64,000 nt of DNA from Streptomyces tanashiensis (GCF_014648895.1 NZ_BMRZ01000009.1:186001-250000); one strand, 5' to 3'. Positions 24,900 through 33,163 are shown, numbered from the stretch's first letter. Notes: generated by a model not told the origin, from the letters alone. Translations and numbers: made by a program.

Positions 24900-25535
24900 T
24901 CAGCTCCAGTCGGTGTACGAGGAGTAGCCCGCCTCGGCCATCTGGTCGGCGACGCCGTCGAGGTCCTCGGGGAGGAGGCCCCAGACGATGAAGTCGGTGC
25001 GCAGTTCGGCCCAGGTGCCGTCCTCGGTGCGGGTGCGGGCTATGCAGGCGTTGCGCAGGACGCCCTCGCTGATGCAGCCGATCTTCTGGGCGACCTGCTG
25101 GGAGGCGGTGTTGTCGGCGGCGGTGCGCAGTTCCAGGCGTTCGAACTTCTGGTCGCCGAAGAGCCACTGGGCGGTGGCGAGGGCGGCTTCGGAGGCGTAG
25201 CCCTCGCCCCTGGCCCAGGGGGCGATGATGTAGGACATCTCGGTGGAGCGGACCCGCCAGTTCGTGTTGCTCAGCTGGACGACGCCGACGAGACGCTGCG
25301 TCAGGAACTCGGTGACGGCGAGGTCGAGGCCCCGGCCGGCGGTGCGCTCAGTGGGGGCGTACTCGGTGATCCAGCCCCGTGCGGCGTCCTCGGTGTAGGG
25401 CTGGGGCACGGCCGTCCAGGCGGCGACCATCTCGTCGTTCATCATCTCGGCGAGGGCGGGGGCGTCCGCCTCCTCGAGCGCGCGCAGCACCAACCGGTCC
25501 GTGTTGATGGAGATGTCCGGAAAGGTGGTAGTCAT
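24900..25535 (-). CDS. GNAT N-acetyltransferase, RimJ/RimL-like
   Basis: A 211-residue single-domain GNAT protein. It has the N-terminal signature INTDRLVLRALEEADAPAL, the acetyl-CoA loop WARGEGYASEA, and NTASQQVAQKIGCISEGVLR, closest to the RimJ/RimL group that acetylates ribosomal-protein or small-molecule amines. The target is unknown. The ATG at 25535 is chosen for GGAG six bases upstream, although the frame stays open further out. It ends 72 bases from the cobL start on the same strand; no functional link is visible. Confidence 0.88.
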   Translation of the reverse strand: MTTTFPDISINTDRLVLRALEEADAPALAEMMNDEMVAAWTAVPQPYTEDAARGWITEYAPTERTAGRGLDLAVTEFLTQRLVGVVQLSNTNWRVRSTEMSYIIAPWARGEGYASEAALATAQWLFGDQKFERLELRTAADNTASQQVAQKIGCISEGVLRNACIARTRTEDGTWAELRTDFIVWGLLPEDLDGVADQMAEAGYSSYTDWS

Positions 25536-25628
25536 GCGCAGCTCCATGCCGTGGACCGTCCGAATCGAGCGTGAACGCACAGCATGCAGCATGCGGCCGC
25601 CGGTGCGCATGGCCGGGTCGGATGTGGC

Positions 25629-25665
25629 GAAGGCCCCGCGCACCGGACGGGATGCGGGGGGCCTT
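25629..25665. terminator. Hairpin terminator after metQ
   Basis: GAAGGCCCCGC pairs with GCGGGGGGCCTTC (one bulge) around a 14-base loop, in the 196-base gap downstream of metQ on the minus strand. Confidence 0.7.
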
Positions 25666-25731
25666 CTGCTCAAGGACTGTACGGGGGAGCCGGTCTGACG
25701 GTCCCTCGGACGCGGAACCCGGTGGCGGGCC

Positions 25732-26586
25732 TTACTTGACGGCGCCGAAGGCCGGGATGACCGAGCCCTTGTAGGTGTCCTCGATGTACTTCTTCACCTC
25801 GGGCGAGTTGAGGAGCTCGGCGAGCTTCTGCACGCGGGCGTCCTTCTCGTTGCCCTCCTTGACGGCGAGGAAGTTGGCGTACGGGTTGCCGTCCGCCTTC
25901 TCCAGGACGAGGGCGTCCTTCGCCGGGGACAGCTTGGCCTCGATGGCGTAGTTGCCGTTGATGACGGCGGCGTCCACGTCGTTCAGGGCGCGGGGCACGG
26001 TGGCGGCCTCCAGCTCCTTGAACTCCAGGCCCTTCTTGTCGGTGATGTCGGAGAGCTTGGCGTTGGTGCCGACGCCCGGCTTGACGGTGATCAGGCCGTT
26101 CTCGGCGAGCAGCTGGAGCGCGCGGCCGCCGTTGGTGGTGTCGTTCGGCACGGCGATGGTCTGGCCGGGCTTGATGTCCTTCACCGACTTGAGGCTCTTG
26201 GAGTAGAGGCCCAGCGGCTCCAGGTGGACGTTGACCACCGGGACGATGTGGGTGTTGTTCTTCTTGTTGAAGTCGTCGAGGTACGGCTTGTGCTGGAAGA
26301 AGTTGGCGTCGACCTGGCCGGACTCGGTGGCGGTGTTCGGCAGGACGTAGTCCGTGAACTCCTTCACCTCCAGCTTCAGGCCGGCCTTCTCGGCCAGGTT
26401 GTCCTTGACGAAGTTGAGGATGTCGGCGTGCGGCGTCGGGGACGCGGCGACGACGAGGGGCTTGTCGGCGGAGCCGGCCGAGTCCTTGGCGGACGACGGG
26501 TCCGACGAGGTGCCGCAGGCGGTGAGGCCGAGGGCCAGGGCGGCGGTGGCGGCGATACCGGCGGTGAGCTTGATGTTCTTACGCAC
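25732..26586 (-). CDS. metQ: Methionine ABC transporter substrate-binding lipoprotein
   Basis: A 284-residue NlpA-family lipoprotein that captures D/L-methionine outside the membrane for MetNI. The signal peptide MRKNIKLTAGIAATAALAL ends in the lipobox LTAC, so Cys25 is lipidated. The mature part shows family motifs ASPTPHADILNFVKD, VDANFFQHKPYLDDF and VPNDTTNGGRALQLL. The start is GTG at 26586, with AGAGG eight bases upstream. It is the last gene of metN-metI-metQ, 92 bases after metI, and is followed by a hairpin. Confidence 0.95.
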   Translation of the reverse strand: MRKNIKLTAGIAATAALALGLTACGTSSDPSSAKDSAGSADKPLVVAASPTPHADILNFVKDNLAEKAGLKLEVKEFTDYVLPNTATESGQVDANFFQHKPYLDDFNKKNNTHIVPVVNVHLEPLGLYSKSLKSVKDIKPGQTIAVPNDTTNGGRALQLLAENGLITVKPGVGTNAKLSDITDKKGLEFKELEAATVPRALNDVDAAVINGNYAIEAKLSPAKDALVLEKADGNPYANFLAVKEGNEKDARVQKLAELLNSPEVKKYIEDTYKGSVIPAFGAVK

Positions 26587-26678
26587 GAAGAGTGCCTCTT
26601 TCCGGTGGAGCGGTGGACGCCTGGACAACAAGTCCGGGCTGTTCTTCGAAAAACGAAGTCTTGGGTGGCCGGGGGCCG

Positions 26679-27347
26679 TTACGCGGTGCGGCCGCGGCGG
26701 GCGAGGAGCCGGACGACTCCGTCGCCGATGAGCTGGACGACGGTCACGATCGCGACCAGGACGACGACGGTGACCAGCATGAACGTGGTGTCGAAGCGCT
26801 GGTATCCGTAGGTGACGGCCTTGGAGCCGAGGCCTTCGCCGCCGACCGCGCCGGCCATCGCGGAGTACCCGATGAGCACGATCACGGTGGTGGTGACGCC
26901 CGAGACCAGCGAGGGCAGCGCCTGCGGCAGCAGCACCTTGCGGACGATGGTGGGGATGCCGCCGCCCATGGCCTGGACGGCTTCGACGAGTCCGTGGTCG
27001 ACCTCGCGGATCGCCGTCTCGACGAGGCGCGCGAAGAAGGGGATGGCGCCGATGGCGAGCGGCACGATCATCGCGGTCGGGCCGATGAAGGTGCCGACGA
27101 CGAAGGTCGTGAAGGGGATCAGGGCGATCAGCAGGATGATGAACGGCAGCGAACGCCCGATGTTCACGATCGCACCGACGACCTTGTTGACGGGCCGGTT
27201 CTGCAGCAGTCCGCCCTTGTCCGTGAGGACGAGGAGGATGCCGAGCGGCAGGCCGCCGAGAACGGTGACGACGGTGGCCCACAGGACCATGTAGAGCGTG
27301 TCGACGGTGCCCTGCTCCAGGAGGGGCTGCATCTCCGACCAGGTCAC
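26679..27347 (-). CDS. metI: Methionine ABC transporter permease
   Basis: A 222-residue inner-membrane permease with five or six helices and the EAA-type coupling loop GLVEAVQAMGGGIPTIVRKV that contacts MetN. It has the typical family start (LLEQGTVDTLYMVL) and IGRSLPFIILLIAL. The start is GTG at 27347, overlapping the metN stop by four bases (GTGA), so it is translationally coupled to metN. It imports methionine with MetN and MetQ. Confidence 0.95.
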   Translation of the reverse strand: MTWSEMQPLLEQGTVDTLYMVLWATVVTVLGGLPLGILLVLTDKGGLLQNRPVNKVVGAIVNIGRSLPFIILLIALIPFTTFVVGTFIGPTAMIVPLAIGAIPFFARLVETAIREVDHGLVEAVQAMGGGIPTIVRKVLLPQALPSLVSGVTTTVIVLIGYSAMAGAVGGEGLGSKAVTYGYQRFDTTFMLVTVVVLVAIVTVVQLIGDGVVRLLARRGRTA

Positions 27348-28399
27348 TTGGCACCATCCTTCACCAGCACGGGCGCGTCGGCCGGCTGCTGTGCGTCCTC
27401 ATCCACGATCTCGACCTGGAGGCCCTGCTCGCGCAGGAAGCCGACCGGGACGACGTTGTCCTCGTACCGTCCGGGCAGTTCGATCCGCATCCGGCCGATC
27501 TGCTTCCCGCCGACGGTGTCCATCGCCGCCCCGAGGATCGAGATGTCGATGTTGTACGTGCGGGAGAGCTGGGAGATCACCGGCTGGGTCGCGGCCTCGC
27601 CGTGGAAGGTGACGTCGACGACGGTGCGGTCGGGGCCCGTGGGGGCGCCGCTGACCGGGAACAGCTCGGCCGCCAGCTGGGAGCCGGGGGTGGCGAGCAG
27701 TTCGCCGACGGTGCCGGACTCGACGACGCGGCCGTGCTGCATCAGGGCGGCGGAGTCGCAGATCGTCTTGACGACGTCCATCTCGTGCGTGATGAGCAGG
27801 ACGGTGAGGCCGAGCTGCTGGTTGAGGTCGCGCAGGAGCTGGAGGATGGAGCGGGTGGTCTCCGGGTCGAGGGCGCTGGTGGCCTCGTCGGAGAGCAGGA
27901 CCTTGGGCTTGCCGGCGAGGGCGCGGGCGATTCCGACGCGCTGCTTCTGGCCGCCGGAGAGCTGGCCGGGGTAGGACTTCGCCTTGTCGGCGAGGCCGAC
28001 CAGGTCGAGGAGTTCCAGGGCGCGGCGGGAGCGCTCGGCGCCGGAGACGCCGAGGATCTCCAGGGGGAGCTCGATGTTGTCCTTCACCGTGCGGGAGGAC
28101 AGCAGGTTGAAGTGCTGGAAGACCATGCCGATGCTGCTGCGCGCCCGGCGCAGGTCCTTGCCGGCGCGGCGGCTCCTGCCGGCGAGCGCGGTGAGGTCGA
28201 CGCCGTCGACGGTCACGGTGCCGGAGGTGGGGCGCTCCAGGAGGTTGACGCAGCGGATGAGCGAGGACTTGCCGGCGCCGCTCTGGCCGATCACGCCGAA
28301 CACCTCGCCCTCGCGGACGTGGAGGTCGACGCCGTCCAGAGCGGTGACCTGCCGGCCGCGCGACTCGTAGACCTTGGTCAGGCCCGAAGTGGTGATCAC
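27344..28399 (-). CDS. metN: Methionine ABC transporter ATP-binding protein
   Basis: A 351-residue ATPase of the methionine importer. Motifs: Walker A GQSGAGKSS, signature LSGGQKQR, Walker B KVLLSDEAT and a switch histidine in ITHEMD. The last ~85 residues form the NIL domain that senses methionine and shuts the transporter (trans-inhibition in characterised MetN proteins). The start is GTG at 28399, preceded by GGAAA at about seven bases, next to the conserved ITTSGLTKVY; in-frame GTGs at 28414 and 28447 are alternatives. It leads metNIQ, with a candidate leader-peptide region 200-300 bases upstream. Confidence 0.94.
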   Translation of the reverse strand: MITTSGLTKVYESRGRQVTALDGVDLHVREGEVFGVIGQSGAGKSSLIRCVNLLERPTSGTVTVDGVDLTALAGRSRRAGKDLRRARSSIGMVFQHFNLLSSRTVKDNIELPLEILGVSGAERSRRALELLDLVGLADKAKSYPGQLSGGQKQRVGIARALAGKPKVLLSDEATSALDPETTRSILQLLRDLNQQLGLTVLLITHEMDVVKTICDSAALMQHGRVVESGTVGELLATPGSQLAAELFPVSGAPTGPDRTVVDVTFHGEAATQPVISQLSRTYNIDISILGAAMDTVGGKQIGRMRIELPGRYEDNVVPVGFLREQGLQVEIVDEDAQQPADAPVLVKDGAK

Positions 28400-28486
28400 A
28401 GGGGTTTCCGTCACTGTCGAGTGCGCGACGCGGGGTCCGTCGTGCACGGGGCATTCGTCATTCGGACAGTCAGGCGCACGGTGGAG

Positions 28487-28515
28487 GCTGCTCCGGCTGG
28501 TGGCCGGGCGGCAGC
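28487..28515 (-). promoter_or_regulatory. GC-rich hairpin between leader ORF and metN
   Basis: On the minus strand, GCTGC-CGC-CCGGC-CACCA-GCCGG-A-GCAGC folds into a two-part stem of ten base pairs. It lies between the candidate Cys/Met leader peptide and metN, where an attenuator hairpin would be expected. No U tract follows. Confidence 0.4.
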
Positions 28516-28611
28516 GGTGCGCGGGGCAGGCACGGTCCGGCGCCGGGTGGCGGGCGGATCGGCTCGGCCGTCGGGGTCTCGCTTCGGGGCGCGAGGCTCA
28601 GGCGGGGGCCC

Positions 28612-28698
28612 TCAGAAGGCGCACATTCGACACATACAACGAGCACCGGGCGTCGTGTTCGCCTCGGTCGCAAGGGTGCGGCTGCTCGTCGTGGTCAT
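28612..28698 (-). CDS. Candidate 28-residue Cys/Met leader peptide of metNIQ
   Basis: ATG at 28698 to TGA at 28612 encodes MTTTSSRTLATEANTTPGAR followed by Cys-Met-Cys-Arg-Met-Cys-Ala-Phe. Three Cys and two Met codons fall in the last eight sense codons, next to the stop, as in amino-acid-sensing leader peptides of attenuators. It is the first ORF upstream of metN on the same strand, in an otherwise empty 520-base gap, and is followed by a GC-rich hairpin. The ATG has no ribosome binding site but an AT-rich TTTTACTT ends seven bases upstream, so leaderless initiation is possible. The role in sulfur-amino-acid control is inference. Confidence 0.55.
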   Translation of the reverse strand: MTTTSSRTLATEANTTPGARCMCRMCAF

Positions 28699-28971
28699 GT
28701 CTGCAAGTAAAACATGCGCAGCTGCGAAGGGAAGCGGGGTGTCCGAATAGCGGACGCCGCTGAGACGCCATGCGGACGGGGCGGAGGCGCCGGTCGGCGC
28801 GCCTTTCCCCGCGTGGCCTGGAGGGAAGCGCCTCCGGGCGCGGACCCGGTGGGGAGGGTGATCGGGTACGGGATGTGGCCAAGGCCACGCGGTCGGCGGG
28901 CCCCGGACCGTCCCCCGGAGAGCCGGGGGGCGAGCGCATCGGGCCATTCGGCCCGTAATACCCTCGGGCGC

Positions 28972-29334
28972 ATGCTTGACGCCCTGACGGTCGCGGTCTC
29001 CGTGGCCGCGCTCGCCCTCGCCGCCTGGTGCGGCTTCGCCGCCTTCCGGGACCAGCCGACCAAGGACTGGCACTTCATCGGCATGGCCGTGGTGTCCTTC
29101 CTGGTCCTGGTCCAGCTGATCGTCGGCATCGTGCAGCTGGCGCGCGGCGAGAAGGCCGAGGAGGGGACGACGATCTTCGTCGCCTATCTGCTCGGCGCGC
29201 TGTGTGCGGTGCCGATCGCCGGATTCATGTCGCTCGCGGAGCGGAGCCGGTGGGGTTCGGCGACGGTGGCGGCCGGCGCGGTCGTCCTGGCCGTGCTCGA
29301 AGTGCGTCTCTACGACATCTGGACGGTGGGCTGA
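28972..29334 (+). CDS. Four-helix membrane protein, first of a pair
   Basis: A 120-residue integral membrane protein with about four helices, a short cytosolic loop FRDQPTKDWH and another with RGEKAEEG. The family is unknown. The ATG at 28972 lacks a ribosome binding site; TAATAC lies about 16 to 11 bases upstream, so the 5' leader is short. It is followed after two bases by a second membrane protein gene, a coupled arrangement suggesting a complex. Confidence 0.72.
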   Translation: MLDALTVAVSVAALALAAWCGFAAFRDQPTKDWHFIGMAVVSFLVLVQLIVGIVQLARGEKAEEGTTIFVAYLLGALCAVPIAGFMSLAERSRWGSATVAAGAVVLAVLEVRLYDIWTVG

Positions 29335-29336
29335 CC

Positions 29337-29762
29337 ATGACCGAGACGCAGGAGCGGGCGGCGGGCGCGAAGACCCGTCTCGTCACAGGCCCGGGCATGC
29401 TGCTCGTCTGGCTGTACGGCGTGATGTCGGTCGGCGCGGTCTCCCGCTCGATCTACCAGATCGCCACCGAGTTCGACCGTGCGCCGCTCGCGTACAGCCT
29501 GTCGGCGGTGGCGGCGGTGGTCTACGTCTTCATCACGTACACGCTGGTACGGGGCGGGGAGAAGGCCCGCAGGGCGGCGCTGGTGTGCTGCGCCGCCGAG
29601 CTCGCGGGCGTACTGATCGTGGGCACCTGGACGCTGGTGGAGCCGTCCGCCTTCCCGGACGCCACGGTCTGGTCGGACTTCGGCTACGGCTACGTCTTCA
29701 TCCCGGTGCTGCTGCCGCTGACCGGCATCTGGTGGCTGCGGAAGTCGGCCAGGACCGCCTAG
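29337..29762 (+). CDS. Four-helix membrane protein, second of a pair
   Basis: A 141-residue membrane protein with four predicted helices starting near residue 20 (MLLVWLYGVMSVGAVS). The loops include IYQIATEFDRAPLAYS and the tail ends WWLRKSARTA. The stop of the preceding gene and this ATG are two bases apart, so translation is coupled. No known family or motif was recognised; a small heteromeric membrane complex with the upstream protein is plausible. Confidence 0.78.
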   Translation: MTETQERAAGAKTRLVTGPGMLLVWLYGVMSVGAVSRSIYQIATEFDRAPLAYSLSAVAAVVYVFITYTLVRGGEKARRAALVCCAAELAGVLIVGTWTLVEPSAFPDATVWSDFGYGYVFIPVLLPLTGIWWLRKSARTA

Positions 29763-29777
29763 GCGGCCGGGGGCGCT

Positions 29778-30269
29778 CTAGGCGGCCTTCTCCAGGGTCA
29801 CCAGGGTGAGCCTCGGGCCGAGCTCGCGGGTGGCCACCTGCGCGTACCCCTTGCTGCGGTAGAGGCGCAGATTGCCCTCGCTGCGGTGGCCGGTGAACAG
29901 CTGGAAGCGCTTGGCGGAGGTCTCCGCCGGGGCCGTGGCCGCCGCGAAGTGGCGCTCTATGCCGTCGAGAAGGCGGCCGCCGAGGCCGTGCCGCTGCATG
30001 CGCGGGTGGACGATCAGCTTGGCGATCCGCACCGTGCCGTCCTCGTCGAGGCGGGCCCGCACGGAGGCGACGACCTCGTCGCCGAGCCGGGCCACGAGCC
30101 CGTGTCCCTCGTCCAGTTCGGCGCGCAGGGCGTCGAGCGACTGCGTGAGCGGCTCGATGGACCAGTCCCCGTACAGCTCCGCCTCGCTCTGGTAGCAGAG
30201 GTACTGCAGCTTCAGGATGTGCTCCGCGTCCTGCGCGTCCGCCGCTGAGATGGTCACACTCAGGCCCAT
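29778..30269 (-). CDS. GNAT N-acetyltransferase
   Basis: A 163-residue GNAT-fold protein with the acetyl-CoA loop VHPRMQRHGLGGRLL and the C-terminal motif GNLRLYRSKGYAQV. The acceptor is unknown. The ATG at 30269 is chosen because GGGAGG lies eight bases upstream; an in-frame ATG at 30302 is an alternative without such a site. It lies 37 bases downstream of the sigma-like gene on the same strand, so the two may share a transcript. Confidence 0.88.
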   Translation of the reverse strand: MGLSVTISAADAQDAEHILKLQYLCYQSEAELYGDWSIEPLTQSLDALRAELDEGHGLVARLGDEVVASVRARLDEDGTVRIAKLIVHPRMQRHGLGGRLLDGIERHFAAATAPAETSAKRFQLFTGHRSEGNLRLYRSKGYAQVATRELGPRLTLVTLEKAA

Positions 30270-30306
30270 GTGTGCACGCCTCCCGCTCATCTGGTCGATC
30301 ATCGGT

Positions 30307-30957
30307 CTACCGCACCCTTCCCCGTCGACCGGGGGCGGGAACCTCTGCAGCCAGCATTCTGCGCAGGCATCCCAGGCAACGGGAACGCATCGGCCCCAGG
30401 CTGCCCTGTGAGATACCCAACTCTCCTGCGATTTCCCGGTAGGTGGGGTCCTCCGGGTCGAGCATCGCGGTGAGCACCTTCGGGCAGCGGCCGGGGGTCC
30501 TGGTGACGGCGGCGCGCAGGGTGCGGCGGCCCTCGGCGACCATCAGGGACTGCTCCGGGGAGCCGTGGGGCTCGGCGCCGCCCTGCTCGTGGACGGGTTC
30601 GTCCCGGTAGGGGCGTTCGCGGTCGTGGGTCCTGCGGGCGCGGCGCGCCTCCGCGCGGACGGCCCGGCGCAGCCATTCGGCGGGCCGCTCGGGGGCGGCG
30701 CCGGTCTCCTGGAGCTGCTCCAGGAGCCGGAGCCAGACGGCCTGTTCGAGGTCGCCCGGGTCGACGCCGGCGGCCGGTGCCTCGGCGTCGGACTCGGCGG
30801 AGAGCAGCGGGGCGAGGGCGGCGAGGAGGCCGGGGGCGGGGGCCTGGCCTCGTGCGGCCGGGGGTCGGGCGGCCGGGGGTCGGGCGGCCGGGGGTCGGGC
30901 GGCCGGGGCCTGGGGCGGGGCGAGCGGGGTCCGGGCCTGCGGGGTGGGGAGCGTCAT
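30307..30957 (-). CDS. RNA polymerase sigma-70/ECF-like factor
   Basis: A 216-residue protein. The first ~45 residues are a Pro/Ala-rich linker with four ARPPA repeats. Region 2-like sequence follows near residues 65-115 (PGDLEQAVWLRLLEQL, then RRAVRAEARRARR), and a region 4 helix-turn-helix at the C-terminus (TYREIAGELGISQGSLGPMR). The layout is that of small Streptomyces sigma factors without a visible anti-sigma partner. The ATG at 30957 was chosen; one at 30969 is in frame. It probably shares a transcript with the downstream GNAT gene. Confidence 0.8.
   Translation of the reverse strand: MTLPTPQARTPLAPPQAPAARPPAARPPAARPPAARGQAPAPGLLAALAPLLSAESDAEAPAAGVDPGDLEQAVWLRLLEQLQETGAAPERPAEWLRRAVRAEARRARRTHDRERPYRDEPVHEQGGAEPHGSPEQSLMVAEGRRTLRAAVTRTPGRCPKVLTAMLDPEDPTYREIAGELGISQGSLGPMRSRCLGCLRRMLAAEVPAPGRRGRVR
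30854..30908. repeat. In-frame 15-bp tandem repeat coding ARPPA
   Basis: Three perfect GCGGCCGGGGGTCGG units plus a partial fourth lie in the N-terminal coding part of the sigma-like gene, on the opposite strand giving Ala-Arg-Pro-Pro-Ala. As a multiple of three it can change length without breaking the frame. Confidence 0.9.
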
Positions 30958-31064
30958 GACCTGCACCATGCCGGGGTGCGCGGCCGTGGTTGCGGTGCGG
31001 GGCGTAAACCACCCGGGAGGGGGGCGTGCGGCCGGCGGCCCGGCCGTACGGCCCCCTCGTCGGG

Positions 31065-32249
31065 TCAGTCGCGGGCGGTGAGGTCCGCGGCGGCGAGCAG
31101 CGCCGTGTCCGGGTTGTCGGAGAAGATGCCGTCGATCCCGGTCTCCAGGTAGCGCTTGAGGGCGCCGAAGGAGTCGCCGTACGCCGTCGGGTCCGTGCCC
31201 TTGCGGAAGTCCGCGGGCAGGAAGGTGTTCTCGTTGCGGTGCGTGTACGGGTGGAGGATCAGCCCCTCGGCGTGCGCGTCGCGGACCAGGGTGGTCGGGG
31301 TGCCGAGCCGGCCGCTCGCGTCCTTCGGGATGACCAGGTCGAGCGTGGGGCCGATGCCCTGCGCGTACGAGGCGATCCAGCGCAGGCCCGCGGGCGTGAC
31401 CAGGTCGGCGACCGTGCGCGGGTCCCCCGCCTCGACGAAGTCCCAGGGGCGGGTGCTCGGGCCGGAGAGCAGGACGACGCCGGGGGCGTCCACCAGCTTC
31501 GCCAGGCGCTGGATGCTGCTCGGCTCGAAGGACTGGAGGAAGACCGGGGAGTTCGCGCGGTGGCGTCCGTACCGGCGCAGGAGCTTCGCGAGGCGCTCCT
31601 CCAGGCCGAGGCCGAGGGAGCGGAAGTAGCTGGGGTGCTTGGTCTCGACGTGGAGCCAGATCTCGCGGCCCCTGCGGCGGCCCTCGTCCTCGGCCCAGCG
31701 GAGCACCTCCTCGAAGGTGGGGACCGTCCAGCGGCCGTCGTAGAGGGTGTTCTCCTGGCGGGTTCCGGGAATGCGCTCCTTGGCCCGCAGGGTCTTGAGC
31801 TCGGCGAGGGTGAAGTCCTCGGTGAACCAGCCGGTGAGCGTGACCCCGTCGACGGTCTTGGTGGTCTTCCGGGACGCGAACTCGGGGTGGTCGGCGACGT
31901 CGGTGGTGCCGGTGATGTCGTTCTCGTGGCGGCAGACCAGGTGTCCGTCCCGGGTGGGGACGAGGTCCTGCTCGACGACGTGGGCGCCGAGGTCGAGGGC
32001 GTGCCGGTAGGAGCCGAGGGTGTGCTCGGGGCGGTAGCCGCTGGCGCCCCGGTGGCCGATCACCGTGGGGACGGGGAGCGAGCGGTAGCCGTGGCCGCGG
32101 CCGGGCGTGCGGTCCGCGCCCCGGTCCGCGGCGGCGGCCTGCGCGGTGCCGGTGCCGGCCGCGAGGGCCGTGGAGGCGCCGAGGACGGTGGCGCCCGCCG
32201 CTCCGAGAACCGTCCGCCGTGCCGGGGTCCGGCGTTCGCCCTGGGTCAT
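31065..32249 (-). CDS. glpQ: Secreted glycerophosphodiester phosphodiesterase
   Basis: A 394-residue exported enzyme that cuts glycerophosphodiesters to glycerol-3-phosphate and alcohol outside the cell, a phosphate- and carbon-salvage step. The N-terminus has a twin-arginine signal ARRTVLGAAGATVLG ending near AQAAAA. The GDPD core follows with TVIGHRGASGYRPEHT and VEQDLVPTRDGHLV, ending in the GIFSDNPD motif. The ATG at 32249 has GGAGG seven bases upstream. The gene is divergent from plsC; partial PHO-box-like GTTCACC units in the shared region would fit PhoP control as for S. coelicolor glpQ1, but this is weak. Confidence 0.93.
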   Translation of the reverse strand: MTQGERRTPARRTVLGAAGATVLGASTALAAGTGTAQAAAADRGADRTPGRGHGYRSLPVPTVIGHRGASGYRPEHTLGSYRHALDLGAHVVEQDLVPTRDGHLVCRHENDITGTTDVADHPEFASRKTTKTVDGVTLTGWFTEDFTLAELKTLRAKERIPGTRQENTLYDGRWTVPTFEEVLRWAEDEGRRRGREIWLHVETKHPSYFRSLGLGLEERLAKLLRRYGRHRANSPVFLQSFEPSSIQRLAKLVDAPGVVLLSGPSTRPWDFVEAGDPRTVADLVTPAGLRWIASYAQGIGPTLDLVIPKDASGRLGTPTTLVRDAHAEGLILHPYTHRNENTFLPADFRKGTDPTAYGDSFGALKRYLETGIDGIFSDNPDTALLAAADLTARD

Positions 32250-32377
32250 GAGGGATCCTCCTGTGTGAGCCGTGGTGTGATGTCCCGCACCTGTCAACGG
32301 TTGCCCCCGACGCTAGGCAGCGGGCCCCTACGGGCGGCAGACCTCGGCCGAACATGGCGGAAACACACGTCAACACT

Positions 32378-32411
32378 GCGTATCCACTCGGTGAACCCGA
32401 TGTGCGCGTGA
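32378..32411 (-). promoter_or_regulatory. Weak PHO-box-like region upstream of glpQ
   Basis: On the minus strand GTTCACC occurs once, with imperfect neighbours at about 11-base spacing, including GTTGACG. It lies roughly 130-165 bases upstream of the secreted GDPD. The matches to a PhoP direct-repeat operator are partial. Confidence 0.25.
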
Positions 32412-32491
32412 GGGTGACCCGCGAGTATCGTCACCAGCTGCAGCCGTCCGTTCGACAGGCTCGACCGACCCGCTTCCCACCGGAGGAACCG

Positions 32492-33163
32492 TTGTCCCGT
32501 CTCGCGATCATCAAGGCAGTGCTCGGGCCGGTCATGCGCCTGATGTTCCGCCCCCGCGTGGAGGGCGCCGAGAACATCCCGGGGACAGGTCCCGTGATCC
32601 TCGCGGGCAACCACCTGACCTTCATCGACTCGATGATCATGCCGATCTGCCTGGACCGTCCGGTCCACTTCATCGGCAAGGACGAGTACGTGACGGGCAA
32701 GGGCATCAAGGGCCGGGCGATGGCCTGGTTCTTCACCAGCGTCGGCATGATCCCGGTGGACCGGGACGGCGGCCGCGGTGGTGTGGCGGCGCTGATGACG
32801 GGCCGTCGCGTGCTGGAGGAGGGCAAGATCTTCTCGATCTACCCGGAGGGCACCCGCTCCCCCGACGGCCGCCTGTACCGGGGCCGTACGGGCATCGCGC
32901 GGCTGACCCTGATGACGGGCGCGCCGGTGATCCCGTTCGCGATGATCGGCACCGACAAGATCCAGCCGGGCGGTGCGGGCTTCCCGCGCCCGGGCAAGGT
33001 GACGGTCCGTTTCGGCGAGGCGATGGAGTTCTCGCGGTACGACGGGATGGACCGCGACCGGTACGTGCTCCGGGCGGTGACGGACTCGGTGATGGCCGAG
33101 GTGATGCGCCTCTCCGGGCAGGAGTACGTGGACATGTACGCCACGAAGGCGAAGGCGGCGTAA
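32492..33163 (+). CDS. 1-acyl-sn-glycerol-3-phosphate acyltransferase (PlsC family)
   Basis: A 223-residue peripheral membrane enzyme that acylates lysophosphatidic acid in phospholipid synthesis. The catalytic H(X4)D motif is NHLTFID near residue 42; the substrate-binding motif is YPEGTRSPDG near 115. The TTG at 32492 is the start because GGAGGA sits four bases upstream; the longer open frame back to 32354 has no ribosome binding site. It is divergent from the secreted GDPD, which also handles phospholipid-derived material. Followed by a strong terminator. Ester-linked substrate is likely but not proven. Confidence 0.9.
   Translation: MSRLAIIKAVLGPVMRLMFRPRVEGAENIPGTGPVILAGNHLTFIDSMIMPICLDRPVHFIGKDEYVTGKGIKGRAMAWFFTSVGMIPVDRDGGRGGVAALMTGRRVLEEGKIFSIYPEGTRSPDGRLYRGRTGIARLTLMTGAPVIPFAMIGTDKIQPGGAGFPRPGKVTVRFGEAMEFSRYDGMDRDRYVLRAVTDSVMAEVMRLSGQEYVDMYATKAKAA

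Noticed and set aside
19797..25574. A very long plus-strand open frame of about 1925 codons across the cob region.
   Set aside because: It is antisense to three recognisable cob genes and a GNAT gene, with low-complexity Gly/Arg sequence; it is a GC-bias shadow.
28400..28971. SAM riboswitch upstream of metN.
   Set aside because: No SAM-I, SAM-II or SAM-IV core sequence was found; the short Cys/Met ORF is the better candidate.
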